Numbered from the stretch's first letter, positions 1 through 6,506 are shown. The stretch is 8,580 nt of DNA from Candidatus Margulisiibacteriota bacterium (GCA_018814265.1 JAHIZU010000016.1:1-8580); one strand, 5' to 3'. The notes: generated from the letters alone by a model not told the origin. Program-made: numbers and translations.

Positions 1-77
1 GCTGACCCCAGGCGCCGGGATTCTTCCTGCGCCGCCATGATCACTCTAACCGCTCGCTCTGTAAATCTTTCAAACAT
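1..77 (-). CDS. clpC: ClpC-type AAA+ unfoldase, N-terminal fragment (runs off left edge)
   Basis: The 77 bases read on the minus strand from an ATG at 77-75 give MFERFTERAVRVIMAAQEES followed by RRLGS, with no stop before the window edge. This is the hallmark start of ClpC, the Hsp100/Clp ATPase that unfolds substrates for the ClpP protease in the cytoplasm. Cyanobacterial and Firmicute ClpC proteins begin almost identically (MFERFTE.A..VI..AQEE.RRLG). These residues open the first Clp-N repeat; about 800 residues should follow beyond the window. The start is fixed by this strong N-terminal match, although no Shine-Dalgarno sequence precedes it (the bases just upstream are ttattatggca). It is divergent from the small gene at 164. 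No CIRCE palindrome or CtsR-type box is visible upstream. Identity is confident although only 25 codons are present. Confidence 0.93.
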   Translation of the reverse strand, partial: MFERFTERAVRVIMAAQEESRRLGS

Positions 78-92
78 TGCCATAATAAGTAA

Positions 93-121
93 ATTATAAC
101 AACCTTGCCATCTCGACGCAA
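93..121 (-). promoter_or_regulatory. Probable clpC promoter with extended -10
   Basis: On the minus strand a perfect TATAAT (98-93) is preceded by TGT, giving the extended -10 TGTTATAAT. A partial -35, TTGCGT (121-116), lies 17 bases upstream. Transcription would start near position 86 and leave a 5' leader of only about 8-10 bases before the ATG at 77, with no room for a normal ribosome binding site. Confidence 0.6.
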
Positions 122-152
122 GTTTATTGCCTCTAAATACGATAAATATAGT

Positions 153-156
153 GAGG
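153..156 (+). promoter_or_regulatory. Ribosome binding site of the 64-residue small gene
   Basis: GAGG stands 7 bases before the ATG at 164. This is a normal Shine-Dalgarno spacing and is the main support for the small gene and its start. A TATAGT at 147-152 lies too close to be its -10, because transcription would then start downstream of GAGG. I see no convincing promoter for this gene in 78-152. Confidence 0.55.
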
Positions 157-163
157 CTACCTA

Positions 164-358
164 ATGAATAGAAATAAACCAGAAGGCTCATCAAGTTCCG
201 TAACCGTCAACGGCGTTACCTTTAAAACCGGCGGCAATATCGTCTTTGCAGAGTCTGACGATGCCTCGTATTATCTTGCCGAGGGTTCCCAGCTGGAAAA
301 GATCGAAGGCATGCTGGAACACGGCATGCAGATGCTGCTAAAAAAAATTAAAAACTAA
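164..358 (+). CDS. Small hypothetical protein, 64 residues
   Basis: I do not recognise this protein. It starts MNRNKPEGSSSSVTVNGVTF, has a serine-rich N-terminus, a central stretch that looks like beta strands (VTVNGVTFKTGG, NIVFAES), and an amphipathic C-terminal half (about residues 42-64, LEKIEGMLEHGMQMLLKKIKN) that could be a helix or short coiled coil. It has no signal peptide or membrane segment, so it is probably cytoplasmic. Support for a real gene comes from a GAGG ribosome binding site 7 bases upstream, a position in the gap between clpC and the histidine kinase, and an end that only just overlaps its convergent neighbour: its TAA (356-358) and the kinase's TAG (357-355) share the bases CTAA. 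It could still be a chance ORF; its function is unknown. Confidence 0.6.
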   Translation: MNRNKPEGSSSSVTVNGVTFKTGGNIVFAESDDASYYLAEGSQLEKIEGMLEHGMQMLLKKIKN

Positions 359-2553
359 GCTTTCTTCGGCAGAGTAATTATAAAGCTGGTCCCCTTGCCC
401 GCGCTGCTTCTGACCTTAACTGACCCCTTATGCTCCTCAATGATCCGCAGAGTAATGGGCAGGCCCATACCGGTTCCCGTCATCTTCGTGGTAAAAAATG
501 GATCAAACAGGCTCTTAAGGTTCTCTTCGGGTATCCCTTCGCCAGTATCACTTATCTCAATAAAAATAACCGGCACTGGCCGATCAAATTCTTCCTCTTC
601 ACCCCAAACCATCTCGCCGCCCTTCTTCTTGCCTTCGCGGCGCATTTTGCCCAGTCGGATAACTTCTCCAATATCGGTTTTAACGATCATCTCGCCGCCT
701 TTGCTATGCATGGATTCAATTCCATTTTTCACAATATTGACAAATACCTGCTGGAGTTGACCAGCATCACCCGTTATCTCAGGCAACTCCGCCAGCTTTT
801 TGGTCACCCTGATATTGTATTTTTTGCACTCGCTCTCAAACAGCAGCAGCACTTCTTCAAGTAGGCCATTAACTTCCACCTTGCCCAGTTCCGGCTTCAT
901 GGGCTTGCCGAACTTTAACAAACTTTCTGCGATCCGATTTATTCGTTCGATCTCATTGGGAATGATCGAAGCAAATTTCTCCCGGAATTCCTTGTCCTCC
1001 CATTTCTGGGTCAGGATCTGGGTAAAGGTGCGGATGGAAACCAGCGGGTTCTTGATCTCGTGGGCCATGCCAGCCGCCATCGTACCCAGGGAAGCCAGCT
1101 TTTCTGAAAGGATGAGTCGCTCCTGGCTTTCCCGCAAGTCTTTGGTCATCTGGTTAAAAGCCTTAGCCAGTTTACCGATCTCGTCAGAAGAATCAACTGC
1201 CACATACCAACGCAAGTCCCCCTTGGCCACTGCCTCCGTGCCAGAAGTAAGCTCTTTGATCGGCCTTTCGATCGAACGCGCGAAAAATATTCCGACCAGG
1301 GCGGTCAGGATGATCCCAATCACCACAAACAACAATGAATTGGTTTCCAAACGGCGTATTTCTGAATAGGCTGAAGCCAGCGGTTCTTGAACCACAACCC
1401 CCCAACCGTATTTAGTTATCGGCACATAGGCGCCGACCATCGTGCTGCCAATCTCATCCTGAAACTCCGCGCCGCCTTGCTGGCCAAGAATGACCCGTTG
1501 CGCTGCTTGATTAGCGCTAACATCCTCTTTTTGCAGGGCTCTTTTTTGATCAGGGTGGGCAATCAGCTTCCCCTGCTGATCAACCAGAAAGGCCATTCCC
1601 TTATCATCCATCTTGGCCGCGACAACCAGCTGCTGCAGCTGCTCCAGCGGCGGCTCAACCGGCAAGGCATTGATCTTTTGGGCTAATTCGTGGGCCAACC
1701 TTAAATAGTTGCCGATGATAGACTTTGACAGCGCATTTTTACTAATATTGATCGTGGCCAGTGTCGTGGTCTCAAAAAGGATAACGATCAACAAGACAAA
1801 AATCAGCATTAGTTTGAACAGGATCCGCGTCCGGAAAAAGTGCAGCGGTCTTATGGCCTCAGGCGCCTGGGGCGGGATCAACTCGGCCAGCAGAAACCCC
1901 AAAGTGGAAATAAGAATTAAGACCCAAGAAGCCACCAGATAACCTGCTTCCGCTTCTCGCACATAAAGAGAGGAACAAAGCAGCGCCGAAAGCAAGATCA
2001 CTGTTGAACCCCCGAGATAGAGGGTTAACTTTCTCTGCCCGCCGGTTGACCGCCAGGCAAAAACAAAAGAGGCCAAAGCCAATAACATCCAGATGAAACT
2101 AAAAAAAGGCTTGACCGGCACGTACTGCGAAAAGAAGACCAGCGGCTCAACAATACCTTCGCGGTAGATCAGGTTTACAGATGAGCCCAGGATCCTAGCG
2201 ACAAACCAACCCGCTAATAATATTATGGGAACATTGCTTAATCTCAGTTTCTTGAGCTGGAATTTTTCGATCAGGAAAGCCCAGACAAAAACAGCGCACA
2301 GAATAATGCTGACATATATTCCCTTATGCACCAAGATAAGCTCGGAGAGACCACGCCCCAGGTTGAACATCATCTGAGAGGCAATAGTCGCAGCCACATA
2401 AATGAATAAAGTAAGGAACACCAGGGCAAAAAGAAGATCCTTGAGTTTTTTCCAGGAAAAGTAATTCTTGAGAAAGGTGACGGCCCCGGCGATCAAGATA
2501 CCGGCCGCAAAAATCTCCGTAAAAATACTTATAATAGTTAATGTTGACAGCAT
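355..2553 (-). CDS. Multi-pass membrane sensor histidine kinase (7TM-Cache-HAMP-HisKA-HATPase)
   Basis: This 732-residue protein is the sensor half of a two-component system, a membrane histidine kinase that would phosphorylate a response regulator. About seven hydrophobic segments fill residues 6-225. A further segment (about 244-266) leads into an extracytoplasmic Cache-like sensor (about 270-400, with GMAFLVDQQGKLIAHPD at 319-335). The last membrane span is 405-427, followed by HAMP (about 425-480). HisKA carries the phospho-accepting H498 in GMAHEIKNPL. The ATPase domain has its N box at 602-614 (N606, N610), G1 as DTGEGIP (669-675), F box FDPFFTTK (683-690) and G2 GTGMGLP (693-699). All core catalytic motifs are intact. 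A charged insert of about 30 residues (630-660, rich in K, R and E) separates the N box from G1. As last gene of the operon, its ATG overlaps the upstream stop as TAATG. No response regulator is in the window. Confidence 0.93.
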   Translation of the reverse strand: MLSTLTIISIFTEIFAAGILIAGAVTFLKNYFSWKKLKDLLFALVFLTLFIYVAATIASQMMFNLGRGLSELILVHKGIYVSIILCAVFVWAFLIEKFQLKKLRLSNVPIILLAGWFVARILGSSVNLIYREGIVEPLVFFSQYVPVKPFFSFIWMLLALASFVFAWRSTGGQRKLTLYLGGSTVILLSALLCSSLYVREAEAGYLVASWVLILISTLGFLLAELIPPQAPEAIRPLHFFRTRILFKLMLIFVLLIVILFETTTLATINISKNALSKSIIGNYLRLAHELAQKINALPVEPPLEQLQQLVVAAKMDDKGMAFLVDQQGKLIAHPDQKRALQKEDVSANQAAQRVILGQQGGAEFQDEIGSTMVGAYVPITKYGWGVVVQEPLASAYSEIRRLETNSLLFVVIGIILTALVGIFFARSIERPIKELTSGTEAVAKGDLRWYVAVDSSDEIGKLAKAFNQMTKDLRESQERLILSEKLASLGTMAAGMAHEIKNPLVSIRTFTQILTQKWEDKEFREKFASIIPNEIERINRIAESLLKFGKPMKPELGKVEVNGLLEEVLLLFESECKKYNIRVTKKLAELPEITGDAGQLQQVFVNIVKNGIESMHSKGGEMIVKTDIGEVIRLGKMRREGKKKGGEMVWGEEEEFDRPVPVIFIEISDTGEGIPEENLKSLFDPFFTTKMTGTGMGLPITLRIIEEHKGSVKVRSSAGKGTSFIITLPKKA

Positions 2554-3434
2554 TACTTTTGAACCTTTATGGTAATGTCCCTAGCCTCATAACCGCCGGC
2601 CAGATTTGCCGCGCCAATTCTGATCAGATAATCGCCATCCTTAAGAAAATCCGGCACAACAAATTGCAAGCTAAAAATATCATCGTTGGCAGCCGCATCC
2701 CCGCCACGCCCATCATTTAACATGGGCAATAGTTCAGTATAACCTAAAGCCCGCAGATCAGCAGTCACTATCTTGATGTCCTCGATCCGGCCGGGATTGT
2801 CAATTTTGACCGTTAGGGTAACAAGGCTTTTGCCGTCAGCGACTAATCGTTCTGGCGCGAACTTAGCTTCAATTATAGCCGGATTCTTCTTGATGTCCAA
2901 GGTAGTTTTTGCCAATGCCAGCCAGCCTTTCTTGTTGGCAACAGCTACCGGCACTTCTTTTGGCCCCAGCTCGATCTTGGGGGAAACACTGGTCTGCAGG
3001 GTATAAATACCATCGGCCGCCTTTTCATCGCCGAACAGACCATTATCAACCAGCATAGTGTTCGCCAGCCGGCCAATAGCGCTTAGGTCTGCCCTGACCC
3101 CGGAGATATTGGTTAAGCCGCCTGGATCATCAACCGAAGCCAGGATCTCAAGGATTGTTCTGCCATCTGGCGGGACCCGCTTGGGCACAGCTTTCACATA
3201 ATTGATCGTTGGAGTCAGCTTTACCCTGCTGACCTTGGAAATATCATAGCCAACGGTCCAAGAGACTAATTCGCCGATTTTCTTTTTGACGAAATCAGCC
3301 GCCGTGATCTTCATGATCGCTTCACCCTTGGTTAAGCCAACTTGACCCTGAGCAGCAGCTTGCGCCCAGACCGGCAACAGTGTTAAATAACTGCTTACCA
3401 ATAATAAAAATATCTTAACTGTAAGTATTCTCAT
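2553..3434 (-). CDS. Secreted protein with two tandem beta-sandwich repeats
   Basis: This 293-residue protein has a signal peptide (MRILTVKIFLLLVSSYLTLL, then PVWAQA), with cleavage likely near residues 26-28, so it acts outside the cytoplasmic membrane. After a short linker it holds two related units of about 100 residues (about 80-182 and 186-292). Each has a proline/ADG or PDG strand region, then ADL..(I/L)G, then a turn rich in D and G that ends in Y/F-(T/S)-L-Q: DNGLFGDEKAADGIYTLQ in the first and NDGRGGDAAANDDIFSLQ in the second. Such turns may bind calcium, but that is inference. The same unit closes the SLH protein at 5134-6381. There is no SLH domain, lipobox or C-terminal anchor, so it is probably periplasmic. 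Its ATG overlaps the upstream stop as ATGA, and a GGA lies about 10 bases before the start. I know no named family for it; a ligand-binding partner of the downstream kinase is a guess from position. Confidence 0.85.
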   Translation of the reverse strand: MRILTVKIFLLLVSSYLTLLPVWAQAAAQGQVGLTKGEAIMKITAADFVKKKIGELVSWTVGYDISKVSRVKLTPTINYVKAVPKRVPPDGRTILEILASVDDPGGLTNISGVRADLSAIGRLANTMLVDNGLFGDEKAADGIYTLQTSVSPKIELGPKEVPVAVANKKGWLALAKTTLDIKKNPAIIEAKFAPERLVADGKSLVTLTVKIDNPGRIEDIKIVTADLRALGYTELLPMLNDGRGGDAAANDDIFSLQFVVPDFLKDGDYLIRIGAANLAGGYEARDITIKVQK

Positions 3435-5134
3435 TGCGTTATTCCAAACTTAGCAAAAATCGCGTCCCCTTCTTCTTTAGAAACGATGGCCGCTGGACGG
3501 AAAGTCCCGTCAGGGAAAGGCCGCAGCAAGTTCAAATCAACAACAACCTTGATATACGGCGCCAAGGGGTGATCCTTTGGCACATCAGCAAACAGGTCCT
3601 TGCGCACCTCGGGCAGTTTCATCTCAGCTGCTTTAACCAGCCAGCTGGAAAGCTCGCCCCGGGTGATCCCCGCATCCATGACAAACTCTTGATCCGGGGT
3701 AATCTCAATCACACCCATAGTAACCAGGTTTTCGACCCCTTCTTTCTTCTTGGCCAGATTTTCAGTCTTATCCTTATCAGCGATCTCAACCTTGGCTTTC
3801 CTAAATACCTTATATTTCCAAACCTTCTTTTCACCCAGGTAGCGCGCCTCAACAATGATCAGGTTCTTCTTAAGATGCAAAGGAATAACCGCTTTAAAGG
3901 AATTGTCCGGACCAAGCGAAGCTCGTAAACCATTAATATAAACTTCAACCCCAGGTTTAACTCGGCCATAAACATCGATTTTATCATCATAGGTAACAAT
4001 GTTATCTTCGAGTGAGATGGTTTCGATAGGCTGGTCAATCATTACCCGGGGCTTATCAATATCCAACTCCCGGAGGATTATCCAATCTTCGGGGAAATAA
4101 AGCACGGACAGGCAAAGATAACGCTGGTCATTAAAGGGGTCGCGGTAACTGGCCAGATCAACGCCCCATCTTTCTGTCCGATAACCAAGCCCAAAATTAA
4201 TATCCGAGGTAGCCCCTCCAGCAATGAATTGCTGCGTAAAGCCGGTGCGCAAATAATAGCTTTTGTTAAACCCGTATTCACCGCCAAAACGCATCAACAG
4301 AGGCCTGTTGCGTGAAACATTCAATTCGCCAGCCAAAAGCAGCTGCCGGCCTTCCATAAAAATCGGCGAACCGATATCGCCGATCACCCGAGCGGACCCG
4401 GCGAGCTTAGCAACGGCTGGAATTCCTTCTTGGCCGCCAATATCCCAGTTGATCGAACCGCCACCAAGAGTCCCGATTGGCAGGAAGTTCTGCAGGGTAA
4501 AACCAGCTGACCACCAGTCCTCGGCCTTCCACAAGACACCAAAATCCATATCCCAGCCAGTAGCCGAGCGATCAAGCATGCCGGCCCTGCGCAGTGTCTG
4601 CCCCAATAATCCCTTAACGCTCAAGCCAAAGCCGAGATGCTGAAAAAGCTCGCTGTCAGCCAAGCGGGGAATGAAGTTAAGCTTGGTCCCGTAGGATAAA
4701 TAAACAACATTGCTGTTGGAATTAGCTAAACCTCCGCTAAAAGGGATATCAGAGAACTTGCTGGTAATTATAGCTAAACCAAAAGCAGAATTATTACCCG
4801 CGGGATAAGCCTGCAAGGCCGCGATGTTTTCCGAATCCTTAATGGAGAGAGAAATCCCTTTGGTCCAAGCCAGACCGCCAGGATTATATAAAATAGCATT
4901 TGTATCGTCTGCCAGCCCGGCAAACCCTCCCCCCATGCCCAAAGGCCGCCCCGCCAGTTCAACCCGAAGCGGCTCTACCCCCAGCTCGATCAGCTCAGCG
5001 TAAACCGATCCTGCCAAAATGACAAATGACAAATTAAAAATGACAAATGAAGGAATAATTATTTTAAATAAAATCCGCCGCAGGCGGACATTAATTTGAC
5101 ATTTGACATTTGACATTTGACATTTCCTAAGCAT
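3431..5134 (-). CDS. Outer-membrane beta-barrel (PorV/UPF0164-like) fused to Ig-like and SLH domains
   Basis: After a signal peptide ending GSVYA (cleavage likely after residue 46), this 567-residue protein has the N-terminal signature of PorV/UPF0164-type outer-membrane barrels, AGRPLGMGGGFAGLADD followed by ILYNPGGLAW (61-90). Alternating-strand sequence continues to about residue 350. An Ig-like domain of the glucodextranase type follows (about 362-445; VYGRVKPGVEVYINGLRASL). The C-terminus carries two SLH units: a degenerate one (about 460-505, with TRGELSSW) and a clearer one (about 515-563, FADVPKDHPLAPYIKVVVDL and PFPDGTFRP). SLH domains bind cell-wall polymers, so the protein probably pins the outer membrane to peptidoglycan. 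Its start overlaps the upstream stop as TAATG. Codons 4-40 lie in a dispersed repeat. An alternative ATG at 5116 (M7) has AGGA 8 bases upstream, whereas the ATG at 5134 has no ribosome binding site and would depend on coupling. Confidence 0.88.
   Translation of the reverse strand: MLRKCQMSNVKCQINVRLRRILFKIIIPSFVIFNLSFVILAGSVYAELIELGVEPLRVELAGRPLGMGGGFAGLADDTNAILYNPGGLAWTKGISLSIKDSENIAALQAYPAGNNSAFGLAIITSKFSDIPFSGGLANSNSNVVYLSYGTKLNFIPRLADSELFQHLGFGLSVKGLLGQTLRRAGMLDRSATGWDMDFGVLWKAEDWWSAGFTLQNFLPIGTLGGGSINWDIGGQEGIPAVAKLAGSARVIGDIGSPIFMEGRQLLLAGELNVSRNRPLLMRFGGEYGFNKSYYLRTGFTQQFIAGGATSDINFGLGYRTERWGVDLASYRDPFNDQRYLCLSVLYFPEDWIILRELDIDKPRVMIDQPIETISLEDNIVTYDDKIDVYGRVKPGVEVYINGLRASLGPDNSFKAVIPLHLKKNLIIVEARYLGEKKVWKYKVFRKAKVEIADKDKTENLAKKKEGVENLVTMGVIEITPDQEFVMDAGITRGELSSWLVKAAEMKLPEVRKDLFADVPKDHPLAPYIKVVVDLNLLRPFPDGTFRPAAIVSKEEGDAIFAKFGITQ
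5016..5126. repeat. Palindromic dispersed repeat with heptamer arms and a GC-rich central hairpin
   Basis: The right arm holds four perfect tandem TTTGACA heptamers (5095-5122). The left arm holds three TGACAAA heptamers (5020-5026, 5027-5033, 5041-5047). The arms face each other as an inverted repeat with about one mismatch per heptamer. In the middle is a perfect hairpin, TCCGCC-GCA-GGCGGA (5074-5088). In reading frame it gives the MSNVKCQ / FVIFNLSFVI type of peptide that I recall from translated repeats in many candidate-phylum genomes. Here it lies wholly inside the coding region of the barrel-SLH protein and encodes residues 4-40. Confidence 0.75.
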
Positions 5135-6381
5135 TATTCAACAATGGTCAGTGAGGCTTCGCCACCACCCTGCCAACCCAAGCGGTCAACGGCTATTACA
5201 TACAGCATTTTGCTGCCACTTTCTTTCGGTTCAAAAGATAAGTTCAGGGTATAGATCTGGTCATCCTTTTCAAGATCACCATGACTACCGTCGTCAAACA
5301 ATTGAACATCGGGCATGCAGCCCAATTCAGTCAGGTTAACAGAAACCTTAGAGATAGGCGAAAGATTCTGGCGCGGATCAAGCTGCGCTTGCAGGCGCAC
5401 AGTTGATTTTTGCCTTGCAATAATAGTTACGGGATTAATAGTGAAAGAAATTATTTTGGGCTCAAGATTTACCGCACTGTAAGCCGCTGAGGTAAATCCC
5501 TTGTCAAAATTGAACAGCCATTGAACAGCGTTTTGGGAGCGATCGAACCGGGCCAGCAACACCGCGGCCTCAGCCCTGGTCAGCGCCCGATCCGGCTCAT
5601 ATACCGGCAGATTCTCTGACACACCCTTGAGCAACCCCTTTTCCTTGGCTAAATATATTGGGAAGGCTCCCCGCTCTGCTTTGGGCACATCAATAAACAA
5701 GGGCTTAACTCTTTCCACCACATCAATGCCTTCCGTAGCAACGACCACCTCAGCCGCTTTCCGTCGGGAAATTGGATCGTCCAGACCAAAAGTTTGGTTG
5801 TCATAGCCTTTCATGTAGCCGGCATCGACCACTGCCTTGACATAAGGCGCGCGCCAATGTTCCTTGGGCACATCAAAAAACACATCTTCGGTTAAAGCGG
5901 GAACCGACAATTGTTTTGTCCGGGCAATCCAGGTTGCCAGTTCGCCGCGGGTCACGGGATTGCCAGGGTAAAAGTTATCGTCAGGATACCCCTCGATAAA
6001 ACCTAAGCTGGCAAGATAGACGATCTGGTTGCGCGCCCAATGTTTTTTTCCTTCGTAAGGGCTTTCAACATCGGGAAAAGTCCTCATGCCCAAGAGGGAC
6101 AGACTTTTTACAAAATGATCGCCGTACAGGTCAAGGGCCCTGATCTCGACCAGGTTCTTGCCCGGCCTTAAAACCAGGCCGCAAGCAAAGGCCCCTTTAC
6201 TATTAACTGGTATTGCTTGGTCATTGATCTTAATGATCTTCAGGTCCTTGCCAATGCCTTTGAGCATAACAACTTTATCAAAGGTAGTAGTTTTGTCCTT
6301 GGGTTCGTAGATAAAAATGCCGGCTAGCGCAGCAGTAGAAAGGGCAAGCAGCAAAAGTAATAAAACAAGCCACTTTTTCAT
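5134..6381 (-). CDS. Secreted Ig-like / triple SLH / beta-sandwich envelope protein
   Basis: This 415-residue protein has a clear signal peptide (MKKWLVLLLLLLALSTAALA, cleavage after A20). A glucodextranase-type Ig-like domain follows (about 24-97), then three SLH units at about 101-157 (TFPDV..HWA; YPDDNFYPGNPVTRGELATW), 168-218 (FDVPKEHWRAPYVKAVVDAG) and 229-279 (IDVPKAERG; ALTRAEAAVLLARF). Three SLH units are the number that normally folds into one complete wall-binding head. After a linker, residues 305-415 form one beta-sandwich with the DDGSHGDLEKDDQIYTLN turn also seen twice in the protein at 2553-3434. It has no barrel or lipobox, so it is probably a periplasmic protein bound to peptidoglycan or a secondary wall polymer. 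It is the first gene of the four-gene operon. No Shine-Dalgarno sequence precedes the ATG (upstream bases agcgaaaa), but an extended -10 lies 8 bases away. The start is set by the signal peptide. Confidence 0.92.
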   Translation of the reverse strand: MKKWLVLLLLLLALSTAALAGIFIYEPKDKTTTFDKVVMLKGIGKDLKIIKINDQAIPVNSKGAFACGLVLRPGKNLVEIRALDLYGDHFVKSLSLLGMRTFPDVESPYEGKKHWARNQIVYLASLGFIEGYPDDNFYPGNPVTRGELATWIARTKQLSVPALTEDVFFDVPKEHWRAPYVKAVVDAGYMKGYDNQTFGLDDPISRRKAAEVVVATEGIDVVERVKPLFIDVPKAERGAFPIYLAKEKGLLKGVSENLPVYEPDRALTRAEAAVLLARFDRSQNAVQWLFNFDKGFTSAAYSAVNLEPKIISFTINPVTIIARQKSTVRLQAQLDPRQNLSPISKVSVNLTELGCMPDVQLFDDGSHGDLEKDDQIYTLNLSFEPKESGSKMLYVIAVDRLGWQGGGEASLTIVE

Positions 6382-6389
6382 TTTTCGCT

Positions 6390-6418
6390 ATTGTAACACA
6401 GTCTTCCTGCGTTGCAAA
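6390..6418 (-). promoter_or_regulatory. Probable promoter of the envelope operon, leaderless type
   Basis: On the minus strand the extended -10 TGTTACAAT (TACAAT at 6395-6390) has a partial -35 TTTGCA (6418-6413) at 17-base spacing. Only 8 bases separate the -10 from the ATG at 6381, so transcription would start at or within a few bases of the start codon. A second TATAAT (6479-6474, minus strand) lacks a good -35 and could be an alternative upstream promoter giving a leader of normal length. Confidence 0.5.
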
Positions 6419-6457
6419 TGGCTCTCTTGATACCTATGACTATTTGCATCGTAACAC
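6393..6457. promoter_or_regulatory. Divergent intergenic region with inverted and direct short repeats (possible operator)
   Basis: The 137 bases between the envelope operon and the NagB-like gene contain a perfect 7-base inverted repeat, TGCAAAT (6413-6419) and ATTTGCA (6442-6448), separated by 22 bases. They also contain a direct repeat, GTAACAC, at 6393-6399 and 6451-6457. One inverted-repeat arm covers the putative -35 of the operon promoter, and one direct-repeat copy covers its extended -10. This arrangement suits a regulator site, but repeats this short could arise by chance, and no central-CG palindrome typical of LacI-family operators is evident. Confidence 0.3.
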
Positions 6458-6506
6458 CCTCAAAAATTCTGAAATTATAGCTGTTTTTTGACGATATATA
6501 TACACT

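Noticed and set aside
78..163. CIRCE or CtsR heat-shock operator upstream of clpC
   Set aside because: No TTAGCACTC/GAGTGCTAA palindrome and no GGTCAAA tandem are present.
395..1942. Long plus-strand open frames opposite the histidine kinase (395-760, 430-864, 800-1369, 1387-1686, 1709-1942)
   Set aside because: They lie wholly antisense to a clearly conserved kinase with all catalytic motifs, and their translations show serine/proline/arginine-rich or otherwise anti-coding composition and no domain.
3434..4643. Plus-strand open frames opposite the barrel-SLH gene (3434-3928, 4263-4643)
   Set aside because: They are antisense to a gene with recognisable domains along its whole length, show no family features, and have no ribosome binding site that I could see.
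5095..5122. Four tandem heptamers as replication iterons or a small CRISPR
   Set aside because: They have no spacers, no replication gene is nearby, and they form one arm of a palindromic dispersed repeat inside a coding region.
5016..5126. Insertion sequence or transposon in the barrel gene
   Set aside because: The element is about 110 bases, has no transposase and no evident target duplication, and keeps the reading frame open, so it is a miniature palindromic repeat at most.
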